Shown one piece after another: positions 1 to 5,392 of a DNA stretch of 13,339 bases (position 1 is its first letter; each line of letters opens with the position of its first letter). The notes under the pieces were generated by a model, which made no database searches, had not been told where the DNA came from, and was given only the letters and a program-made list of their open reading frames with translations. Source of the stretch: Silvanigrellales bacterium (lineage in GTDB: Bacteria; Bdellovibrionota_B; Oligoflexia; Silvanigrellales; Silvanigrellaceae); NCBI GenBank assembly GCA_028285285.1, contig JANQPW010000855.1, positions 1 through 13,339 of the forward strand, in the 5' to 3' direction. Made by a program: the position numbers and the translations under genes.

Positions 1-26
1 TTCAACAATTTCCGAGGGCCAAGCGA

Positions 27-1358
27 TTGAAAAAGAAATTCATCCTCGACACCAATGTGATTTTATCGAACCCCCACGCCATATACTCGTTTGATGACAA
101 CGATGTTTATATTCCCATCACAGTTGTGGAGGAGATGGACAATTTTAAAAAAGGGCTGAGTGAAACGGGCCGAAATGCTCGCCAGTTTTCAAGAATACTT
201 GATGAGTTTCGCAATCGAGGCTCCCTCAGTGAGGGAGTTGCCATTTTGGCCGACAAAAAAGATTCTGGAAAAATTTTTGTGACTCTCGATTCCGATCTGA
301 CCCTTCTGCCAAGTTACTTTGAGAGCAAACCCGATCATTTGATACTCAGTGTGGCGCTGATGTTGAAAAATCAGTTTGCAGACATGCCCGTTGTGTTGAT
401 CACCAAAGACTCCAACCTGCGTGTGAAGGCCGATGCTTTGCGGGTTCAGGTTGAGGACTTTGAGGCAGACAAGGTAGACATCGATGAACTCTACACCGGA
501 ATTGTGGAATATGAGGTTTCCGGCGAGATGCTGAAGGAGTTTTTGGGCACCGGCAGTGTTTCTCTAGAGGGTTATGAGGCCATGCCTTGCCAGTATGTGA
601 TTTTGAGAGACAAAGGCAACGCCGACCAGTTTGTGTATGGACGATTTGACCATGTCACGGGAGGGCTCCGGCCCTTGAACTATGGTGGTAAAGACTACGT
701 TTGGGGTATTTATCCACGAAATCTCGAGCAGAGTTTTGCTCTGGATCTTTTGCTAGATGACGACGTGAAAATGGTAACGCTTGTGGGTTCAGCTGGTACG
801 GGAAAAACCCTTCTTGCTATTGCAGCTGGCTTGGAGAAGACAACAGATGCGGCTGAGTACCAGAAGTTGCTGGTGAGTCGGCCGATTTTTCCCTTGGGGA
901 AAGATGTGGGATATCTTCCGGGCACCCTTGAAGAAAAGTTGAACCCTTGGATGCAGCCTATTTTTGACAATCTAGAGTTGCTTTTGGGGGGTCAAGGCCA
1001 AGGTCGACAGAAACGACTTTCACAGAGTTACCACGAACTGATCAATCAAGGCATTTTAGAGGTCGAGCCGCTGACCTATATTCGAGGGCGATCCATCCCC
1101 AACCAGTTTTTTATTGTGGATGAGGCCCAAAACCTCACTCCTCACGAAATCAAAACCATTTTGACGCGGGCTGGAGAGAACACAAAGGTTGTGCTCACAG
1201 GTGACCCCTATCAGATCGACAATCCTTATCTCGACGCTGCTTCAAACGGGCTGACTTACGTTGTGGAGCGGTTTCAGTCGGAGGCCATCGGCGGTCATGT
1301 TTCCCTTGTGAAGGGTGAGCGTTCGGCTTTGGCAACCATTGCGGCCAATCAACTGTGA
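27..1358 (+). CDS. phoH: PIN–PhoH fusion protein (PhoH2-like RNA-processing ATPase)
   Basis: A 443-aa protein with two domains. Residues 1–140 form a PIN nuclease-like domain: the conserved acidic positions are visible at D8 (FILDTNVIL), E35/E36 (VVEEMD), D103 (PDHLILSVAL) and D128 (TKDSNLR). Residues about 225–440 form a PhoH P-loop ATPase, with Walker A GSAGTGKT at 254–261 and Walker B FFIVDEAQN with D365/E366. Proteins of this PIN–PhoH architecture are known as RNA-unwinding and RNA-cleaving enzymes (mycobacterial PhoH2); that activity is inferred here by family. No signal peptide or membrane segment is seen, so it is probably cytoplasmic. The start is TTG at 27, preceded by GAGGG (14–18) at 8 bases; it places D8 exactly where PIN domains begin. 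It leads a probable operon with the PilZ gene (26-base gap to that gene's start) and uppP. Confidence 0.93.
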   Translation: MKKKFILDTNVILSNPHAIYSFDDNDVYIPITVVEEMDNFKKGLSETGRNARQFSRILDEFRNRGSLSEGVAILADKKDSGKIFVTLDSDLTLLPSYFESKPDHLILSVALMLKNQFADMPVVLITKDSNLRVKADALRVQVEDFEADKVDIDELYTGIVEYEVSGEMLKEFLGTGSVSLEGYEAMPCQYVILRDKGNADQFVYGRFDHVTGGLRPLNYGGKDYVWGIYPRNLEQSFALDLLLDDDVKMVTLVGSAGTGKTLLAIAAGLEKTTDAAEYQKLLVSRPIFPLGKDVGYLPGTLEEKLNPWMQPIFDNLELLLGGQGQGRQKRLSQSYHELINQGILEVEPLTYIRGRSIPNQFFIVDEAQNLTPHEIKTILTRAGENTKVVLTGDPYQIDNPYLDAASNGLTYVVERFQSEAIGGHVSLVKGERSALATIAANQL

Positions 1359-1370
1359 GCTGAGAAGTGA

Positions 1371-1377
1371 GGGAGGG
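1371..1377 (+). promoter_or_regulatory. Ribosome binding site deciding the PilZ gene start
   Basis: The purine run GGGAGGG lies 7 bases before the GTG at 1385. It favours this start over the in-frame GTG at 1367, which it would otherwise lie inside. Confidence 0.6.
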
Positions 1378-1384
1378 TGCCTTT

Positions 1385-2080
1385 GTGGCAAAGACAGATC
1401 GCCGGCGCGAAGAAAGACTCAATTTGGATGGATTTGGGGTGTGGCTCAAACATGAAGGAGGGGCGACGGTTTGTGATGTGGTTGATATCAGCCGGTTGGG
1501 CGTGGGGCTGCAATTGCCCCAAGATTCCAGTGTGGACCAGCTGCCGCCGCTCAACCCCGAAACCATCATTCCCGCCATTCTCACCTTCGAAAACGAGCGA
1601 ATATCTCTTTCGTTGAAGGTTCTTCGAATCAATGGAGATCAACTGGGGTGTTCTTTTCAGTTCGCAGATGGAGCCGTGCAACGCAAGGTGTTTTCATTGC
1701 TCTCTCCGCGCTTTGTGGCAGCGTCTCTTTCTGAGATCTCGCCTTCAGCTCTGGCCGCTGACGTTCGCTCTGCACACTTTGGACTTGATTTTTCGATTGT
1801 GGCCAAAAAAGAAGGTCGTCGCTACGTCATTTGCACTCTGGGGGCAGAGTGTGACTTTCATGATGGATTTGTTGAGGTTAAAAATCGTTCGGCCTTTTCA
1901 AATGACTTCGATGTGAGACCGCTTCATGCCCCACTCGGAAATGAGGCGTCCGTTCGCGCTCGGTCCAGAGAAATTCTCGAGTGGGTGAAGGGTGTTCTTT
2001 CAGCGTGGCCAGAGTGCCCTGAGGAACTCCTTGGAGTGGTGTGTTCAGCAGAGTTCATGAGTGGTCGAGACCATGGCTGA
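1385..2080 (+). CDS. PilZ-domain protein, probable cyclic-di-GMP receptor
   Basis: A protein of about 231 aa. The N-terminus carries the PilZ c-di-GMP-binding signature: an Arg-rich RxxxR (R7–R11 in KTDRRREER) and, after the usual gap, DISRLG (D34-x-S36-x-x-G39). Residues about 1–105 fit a PilZ beta-barrel. The C-terminal half (about 105–231) is not recognised; it has no membrane segment and no catalytic motif that I can see. The start chosen is GTG at 1385, because GGGAGGG at 1371–1377 lies 7 bases upstream; the in-frame GTG at 1367 has no such site. Its last 8 bases overlap uppP, so the two are probably translationally coupled. A role in coupling c-di-GMP to envelope or motility functions is inference; which output it controls cannot be told from the sequence. 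Confidence 0.82.
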   Translation: MAKTDRRREERLNLDGFGVWLKHEGGATVCDVVDISRLGVGLQLPQDSSVDQLPPLNPETIIPAILTFENERISLSLKVLRINGDQLGCSFQFADGAVQRKVFSLLSPRFVAASLSEISPSALAADVRSAHFGLDFSIVAKKEGRRYVICTLGAECDFHDGFVEVKNRSAFSNDFDVRPLHAPLGNEASVRARSREILEWVKGVLSAWPECPEELLGVVCSAEFMSGRDHG

Positions 2081-2909
2081 CAGCCTCCATCTTTTTGCCC
2101 TAGCCGTTATTGAAGGGTTCACTGAGTTTCTTCCTGTGAGCTCAACGGGGCACATGATTTTGTACGACGAGTTCTTCTCGGGTTCGGGAGAAGCAGCCGG
2201 ATTGACCTATATGGTTGTGATCCAGGCTGGTGCCATGCTTGCCGTGTTGCATATCTACTTTGCGGAGCTGTGGAAGTGGACGAAGGCTTTTGTGATGGCC
2301 CGGCAAGAAGGGGGCCGTCCTGCAACTCCCGCTCAGAGGAGCTTTTTGCCCAAGCTGGCTCTTTCAGTTCTCCCATTTGGATTGGTGGGTTTTGTCTTTC
2401 GAGATAACATCAAGGCGGCGTTTCACGCCGATAGCGTTGCTTGGGCTCTCATAGTGGGAGGGCTGATCCTCATTGCCGATGAGCTCGTCCGGAAGCGGAA
2501 AGGGAACAATAACCGAGTTGATGTGGAGTCTTGGACTTGGAAAGATGCTCTTGTGGTGGGAGTTTTTCAGTGTGCGGCTCTTTGGCCAGGGTTTTCACGA
2601 AGTGCCGCGGCCATTTTGGGTGCTCGGTGGGTCCGGTTCAGTCCTGAGGGTGCGGCCCACCTGAGTTTTCTCGTGGGCTTGCCCACGCTTGTGGGAACGG
2701 CAGGCTATGAAATGGTCGGGACATGGTCTGAGTTGAGCCCTGACGGGGTCACGAACCTTCTTTGGGGATCAGCTGTGGCCTGGATCTCCGCTTTTGTGAG
2801 CGTGAAATGGTTTTTGAGCATTGTGGGAAAGGGGGGGCTAGCGGGTTTTGGAATCTATAGATGCATTCTTGGCGTTGGGATTCTGTTCTTAACTCGCCTT
2901 GGAGGTTGA
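2073..2909 (+). CDS. uppP: Undecaprenyl-diphosphatase UppP (BacA family)
   Basis: An integral inner-membrane enzyme of 278 aa that removes one phosphate from undecaprenyl diphosphate, recycling the lipid carrier for peptidoglycan and other envelope polymers and giving low-level bacitracin resistance. Both family signatures are present: EGFTEFLPVSSTGH at residues 14–27 (acidic pair E14 and E18, H27) and PGFSRSAAAILGARW in the second half, containing the catalytic-site arginine. Several hydrophobic segments and the length agree with the family. The start is ATG 2073, which matches the family N-terminus; an in-frame GTG at 2061 would add four residues. No strong Shine-Dalgarno is seen, consistent with coupling to the overlapping PilZ gene. 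Its 3' end overlaps the convergent bactofilin gene by 21 bases. Confidence 0.95.
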   Translation: MADSLHLFALAVIEGFTEFLPVSSTGHMILYDEFFSGSGEAAGLTYMVVIQAGAMLAVLHIYFAELWKWTKAFVMARQEGGRPATPAQRSFLPKLALSVLPFGLVGFVFRDNIKAAFHADSVAWALIVGGLILIADELVRKRKGNNNRVDVESWTWKDALVVGVFQCAALWPGFSRSAAAILGARWVRFSPEGAAHLSFLVGLPTLVGTAGYEMVGTWSELSPDGVTNLLWGSAVAWISAFVSVKWFLSIVGKGGLAGFGIYRCILGVGILFLTRLGG

Positions 2910-3269
2910 GTTTTTGTTCGCGTTTTCAGCTCCTCTCTGAATCTGCACGTCTCCCGAGATTTGTGCCCCTTCTTGGATCACAAGCAGAGGTGCGCGAACG
3001 CTGCCTTCGATTTGCGCCGTGCTCTGGATTTCAATCCGGTGGGTTGCATGGATTTGCCCTTTGACACAGCCACCAATGATAGCCGATCCAACATTGAGTT
3101 CTCCTTCAACCACGGCGGTGGGGCCGATGATCACGGAGTCTTCACTGGCCACTTCGCCATTGAACTTGCCGTTTATGCGAACGACTCCTGAGAAGCTGAG
3201 ATTGCCTTGTAGCTCACATCCTTCTTCAAGAAAGGCGCGAACATCGTGGCTTCTTGTGGCAGGTTTCAT
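2889..3269 (-). CDS. Bactofilin-family cytoskeletal protein
   Basis: A protein of 126 aa with the bactofilin pattern: a short polar N-terminus, then a beta-helix-like central domain (about residues 18–112) built from regularly repeated glycine/hydrophobic rungs such as INGKFNGEV, VVEGELNVG, VKGQIHA, IEGSVRAP and ISGDVQI, then a short polar tail. Bactofilins polymerise without nucleotide into filaments that scaffold cell-shape, polar or chromosome-segregation proteins. There is no membrane segment, so it would be cytoplasmic. ATG at 3269 has GAGGAG 6 bases upstream on the minus strand. It follows parB by 14 bases in what is surely one operon. In Myxococcus the bactofilins BacNOP are encoded near parAB and position the ParABS machinery; a similar link here is inferred. 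It converges on uppP with overlapping 3' ends. Confidence 0.92.
   Translation of the reverse strand: MKPATRSHDVRAFLEEGCELQGNLSFSGVVRINGKFNGEVASEDSVIIGPTAVVEGELNVGSAIIGGCVKGQIHATHRIEIQSTAQIEGSVRAPLLVIQEGAQISGDVQIQRGAENANKNSTSKAS
2891..2915 (+). terminator. Possible intrinsic terminator at the uppP 3' end
   Basis: AACTC at 2891–2895 can pair with GAGTT at 2908–2912, extended by a short inner GCC/GGT pairing, and the right arm runs into five T residues (2911–2915). The stem is weak and overlaps the uppP stop codon and the end of the convergent bactofilin gene. Seen by eye only; no folding energy was computed. Confidence 0.3.
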
Positions 3270-3283
3270 TCTGTGCTCCTCGC

Positions 3284-4117
3284 TTAACCGAGCTCTCCCA
3301 AGACCATTTCGCTGATGCGATCGAGGTCGTCTTGACTATAGTAAGAGATTTCGATGCGGCCGCGGGATTCATCCCCAGAAATTTTGACTTTCGTTCCCAG
3401 GTGGCCCTTGAATTGGTCACAGAGCAATCGGAGGTTGGAATTGAGGGGAGTTCCAGTGGGTAGTCTTTCCTGCTGGCTTTCCTGTGCCTTTCTCGCCAGT
3501 TCCTCGGTTTTTCGAACCGAGAGAGACTTTTCTGCTGCGAGCTCGGCAATGCGCAGTTGTTCTGAGGCGGAGCCTAGGGTGAGGAGTGCCTTTCCATGGC
3601 CCATTCCAAGCCGGCCAAAGTGGATCAGATCTTGAACTTGTCTTGGAAGCTGGAGGAGGCGCACTGTGTTGGTGAGAGTTGTTCGAGGAACCCCGAGGCG
3701 TTCGGCTAGCTCTTCATGCGTGCAGGAGTGGTCAGAAATGAGTTCGTGCAAGGCGGTCGCTTCTTCAATGGGGCTGAGTTGCTGGCGTTGGATGTTCTCA
3801 ATAAGGGCCAACTCCGCTTCGCGCCCGCTCAGCTTGGTGCGCACAATGCAGGGAATCTCGGCCAAACCGGCAAGACAGGCAGCTCTCCAGCGGCGCTCGC
3901 CGGCGACGATGCTGAAGTGATCTGGGCCGAGGGGTTGCACCACAATTGGCTGTAACACTCCGTAATTACTAATACTTTTTGAAAGCTGAGTGAGCCCTTC
4001 TTCGTCGAAGTTCTGGCGCGGCTGTGAAGCGCCTGGTTGAAGCTTTGTCACAGAAATAAATTCGAGTCGGGAGGTTGATGCGGCCTCTGTGCGGATCTCG
4101 TGGTTGATGGGAATCAT
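3284..4117 (-). CDS. parB: Chromosome-partitioning protein ParB (Spo0J/Noc-like)
   Basis: A parS-binding CTPase clamp of 277 aa that loads at parS sites and slides onto nearby DNA to build the partition complex. In order: a variable N-terminus (1–17); the ParB/Srx domain with QPRQNF near 32–37, the CTP-binding GERRWRA at 73–79 and ENIQR at 107–111; a helix-turn-helix at about 130–156 (THEELAERLGVPRTTLTNTVRLL) for parS; a polar linker (about 205–222); and a C-terminal dimerisation domain. The start is ATG 4117, with AAGGAG about 10 bases upstream, and the N-terminus then has ParB-like length. An upstream in-frame ATG at 4201 would run through the promoter and is rejected. Four parS-like sites lie immediately upstream. 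No parA is adjacent, unlike the common parA–parB order. Cotranscribed with the bactofilin gene. Confidence 0.95.
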   Translation of the reverse strand: MIPINHEIRTEAASTSRLEFISVTKLQPGASQPRQNFDEEGLTQLSKSISNYGVLQPIVVQPLGPDHFSIVAGERRWRAACLAGLAEIPCIVRTKLSGREAELALIENIQRQQLSPIEEATALHELISDHSCTHEELAERLGVPRTTLTNTVRLLQLPRQVQDLIHFGRLGMGHGKALLTLGSASEQLRIAELAAEKSLSVRKTEELARKAQESQQERLPTGTPLNSNLRLLCDQFKGHLGTKVKISGDESRGRIEISYYSQDDLDRISEMVLGELG

Positions 4118-4151
4118 CTGTTGGAGTCTCCTTCGTTCACTTTTCAAAAGA

Positions 4152-4160
4152 AGTATAGCA
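4152..4160 (-). promoter_or_regulatory. Extended -10 promoter of parB–bactofilin
   Basis: Read on the minus strand the sequence is TGCTATACT: a TATACT -10 box preceded by the extended-10 TG. The -35 region is poor, as is usual for extended -10 promoters. Transcription would start about 4145, giving a leader of roughly 28 bases before ATG 4117. The promoter lies 63 bases from the first parS site, so ParB loading could influence its own expression; that is inference. Confidence 0.5.
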
Positions 4161-4222
4161 AACCTGAAATTGAGGAAAGTGGGATAAGCTTGACTGATCA
4201 TGCCTGGTCATTGTGCAGAGGA

Positions 4223-4238
4223 TGTTCCACGTGGAACA
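4223..4238. promoter_or_regulatory. parS: parS site 1
   Basis: Perfect palindrome TGTTCCACGTGGAACA, the copy nearest to the parB promoter. Confidence 0.9.
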
Positions 4239-4265
4239 ATGAATGCTCAAAAGGAGTGCAAAGGA

Positions 4266-4281
4266 TGTTCCACGTGGAACA
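4266..4281. promoter_or_regulatory. parS: parS site 2
   Basis: Same 16-bp palindrome, exactly 43 bp from site 1. Confidence 0.9.
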
Positions 4282-4308
4282 ATGAATGCTCAAAAGGAGT
4301 GCAGAGGA

Positions 4309-4324
4309 TGTTCCACGTGGAACA
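4309..4324. promoter_or_regulatory. parS: parS site 3
   Basis: Same 16-bp palindrome, exactly 43 bp from site 2. Confidence 0.9.
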
Positions 4325-4351
4325 ATGGGTGCTCAAAAGGAGTGCAAAGGA

Positions 4352-4367
4352 TGTTCCACGTGGAACA
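4352..4367. promoter_or_regulatory. parS: parS site 4
   Basis: Same 16-bp palindrome, exactly 43 bp from site 3; the repeat breaks off about 8 bases beyond it. Confidence 0.9.
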
Positions 4368-4455
4368 ATGGGTGCCTTAATTGCGAGCGACTCATGTCCC
4401 CTTGAGGGCCTTTGATGTCCCTTGTTGCTCAGAGTGCTTTGCAACAGCCTGTGGG

Positions 4456-4463
4456 AAAGGAGG
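4456..4463 (+). promoter_or_regulatory. Strong ribosome binding site of the Fis-HTH gene
   Basis: AAAGGAGG, a near-complete match to the 16S tail, lies 9 bases before ATG 4473 and decides that start. Confidence 0.7.
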
Positions 4464-4472
4464 TTGTTGACC

Positions 4473-5279
4473 ATGCATGACCTGGTTTTTTCACTGACAT
4501 TTCGGGCCATAGAAGCACAAATCAATCAACTGCTGGAGTGCAGACTGCAGTATCAGAAATTTATGTTTGTGATCCAAAACCCAGTGATCTTCCGTTCTCT
4601 TCAACTGGAATGGCCAAAATGCCAACTTCCAGGCGTAGAATTCTATCAATCATCGCAACGCATGTTGAGCAAAGAGGGTGGGCCTCTTGTTTTTATCTCT
4701 GATCGTACTTTTCCAGAAGAAATTTTTTATGAAACTGTGTTCTGTTTACCGGATGATCAGCTTGTGGGCAGCGTGCCTCGTGCTGTTCAGGCAACTTTGG
4801 AATACACGGGAGCTGATGATCACCTCGATTCATTCGATGCACAGGCAACTCGTCAGCTGAGACAAGTTCTTCAGCTGTATGGCCTCATTGAATTTCTCAG
4901 ATCCATTCTTCATATAGTGAATGTGTCGGGTGCAATGGGCGAAAGTGACCGAGCTCTTCAAGAAATCAAAGAAAGATACCGGGAAAAGAAGAATCTCAAT
5001 CTGACAAACCCATCTGAGAAGCTTCAAACCATCGAACAGTTCTTCTCCTTTGCAGAAACGGTGCCGAGCCCCCACGCCTATGTAAAGTACTGCTTGTCGT
5101 ATTATACGTACATTAAAAGTAACAGAAATATATCAAAAGCTTCTAACAGACTGAAGATATCTAGAACAACGTTACACAAACACCTCCTCCGCGCGAAGGA
5201 CTCCGATATCCCCAGAAGATTTGGATTCTCTTCGCCAGATGACCTTCGAGACCTGACGTCGGAAAACCGCACATTTTAA
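4473..5279 (+). CDS. Orphan regulator-like protein with C-terminal Fis-type HTH
   Basis: A 268-aa protein of unknown specific function. Residues about 205–241 form a Fis-type helix-turn-helix: NISKASNRLKISRTTLHKHL resembles the DNA-binding end of NtrC-class activators and Fis. No AAA+ ATPase motif (no GxxxxGKT or GAFTGA) is present, so it is not a normal sigma-54 activator. Residues about 28–100 alternate hydrophobic strands and helices (FMFVI, VEFYQS, PLVFIS) and could be a degenerate receiver-like domain, but the acidic pocket is not evident; this is speculative. The middle (about 125–200) looks helical. ATG 4473 follows AAAGGAGG (4456–4463) at 9 bases, a near-ideal site, so an in-frame upstream start at 4422 is rejected. 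The 3' third is very AT-rich (25% GC by hand count at 5101–5160) with clustered AGA and ATA codons, unlike its neighbours. This suggests foreign origin or low expression. Confidence 0.75.
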   Translation: MHDLVFSLTFRAIEAQINQLLECRLQYQKFMFVIQNPVIFRSLQLEWPKCQLPGVEFYQSSQRMLSKEGGPLVFISDRTFPEEIFYETVFCLPDDQLVGSVPRAVQATLEYTGADDHLDSFDAQATRQLRQVLQLYGLIEFLRSILHIVNVSGAMGESDRALQEIKERYREKKNLNLTNPSEKLQTIEQFFSFAETVPSPHAYVKYCLSYYTYIKSNRNISKASNRLKISRTTLHKHLLRAKDSDIPRRFGFSSPDDLRDLTSENRTF

Positions 5280-5290
5280 GGGCCGGCGGG

Positions 5291-5319
5291 TTGCACTCGT
5301 TTGCACTTCAAAGTAAGAA
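5291..5319 (+). promoter_or_regulatory. Tentative promoter/operator region of the ATP synthase operon
   Basis: The 113-base gap between the Fis-HTH gene and the b'–b gene contains TTGCACT twice in direct orientation exactly 10 bp apart (5291 and 5301), one helical turn, which resembles a protein-binding site. The first TTGCAC could act as a -35 box with a weak TAAGAA (5314–5319) 17 bases on. The match is poor and the real promoter may lie elsewhere. No convincing terminator for the upstream gene is seen in the gap. Confidence 0.22.
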
Positions 5320-5392
5320 AGCCCCGTTGTGAGCGATACCCTCTTGGCTCCCCTCATTCTGAGGCACTCCCATAACCAGACTTTAAGGGTAA

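Larger units (their letters stand above)
4213..4375. repeat. parS: Four-copy 43-bp tandem repeat carrying parS sites
   Basis: Four copies of a unit made of the 16-bp palindrome TGTTCCACGTGGAACA plus a 27-bp spacer recur at exactly 43 bp. The three internal spacers are almost identical: spacers 1 and 2 differ at one base, and spacer 3 has GG for AA near its left end. The flanks retain partial units (GTGCAGAGGA on the left, ATGGGTGC on the right). The palindrome matches the known bacterial parS consensus (TGTTNCACGTGAAACA type) in its fully symmetric form, and parB lies about 106 bases away, so this is very probably the chromosomal partition locus. Near-identical spacers point to recent tandem duplication. 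The period is close to four DNA turns, so the sites lie on roughly the same helix face. Confidence 0.9.
4118..4472. other. Non-coding divergent region holding the parB promoter and parS array
   Basis: This 355-base gap separates parB (leftward) from the Fis-HTH gene (rightward). It contains, left to right, the parB ribosome binding site and extended -10 promoter, the four-copy 43-bp parS repeat, about 80 bases with no recognised element, and the strong ribosome binding site of the rightward gene. I could not identify a convincing -35/-10 pair for the rightward gene. Short open frames crossing it are by-products of the repeats. Confidence 0.8.

Noticed and set aside
4118..4201. Longer ParB N-terminus starting at 4201
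   Set aside because: It would cover the extended -10 promoter and add 28 residues unlike ParB; ATG 4117 has its own AAGGAG.
4213..4375. CRISPR-like array
   Set aside because: The repeat is a 16-bp perfect palindrome and the spacers are nearly identical to each other, which is opposite to CRISPR spacers; no cas genes are present.
4200..4415. A 71-codon plus-strand frame (and 61- and 92-codon frames on both strands) across the parS array
   Set aside because: They only translate the 43-bp repeat in shifting frames (CSTWNN, VPRGT, MFHVEQ), lack independent family similarity, and the DNA palindromes explain the conservation.
4118..4472. Replication origin with DnaA boxes
   Set aside because: No cluster of TTATCCACA-type boxes is seen. 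A single near-match (TTATCCACG at 710–718) lies inside the phoH coding region and is most likely chance.
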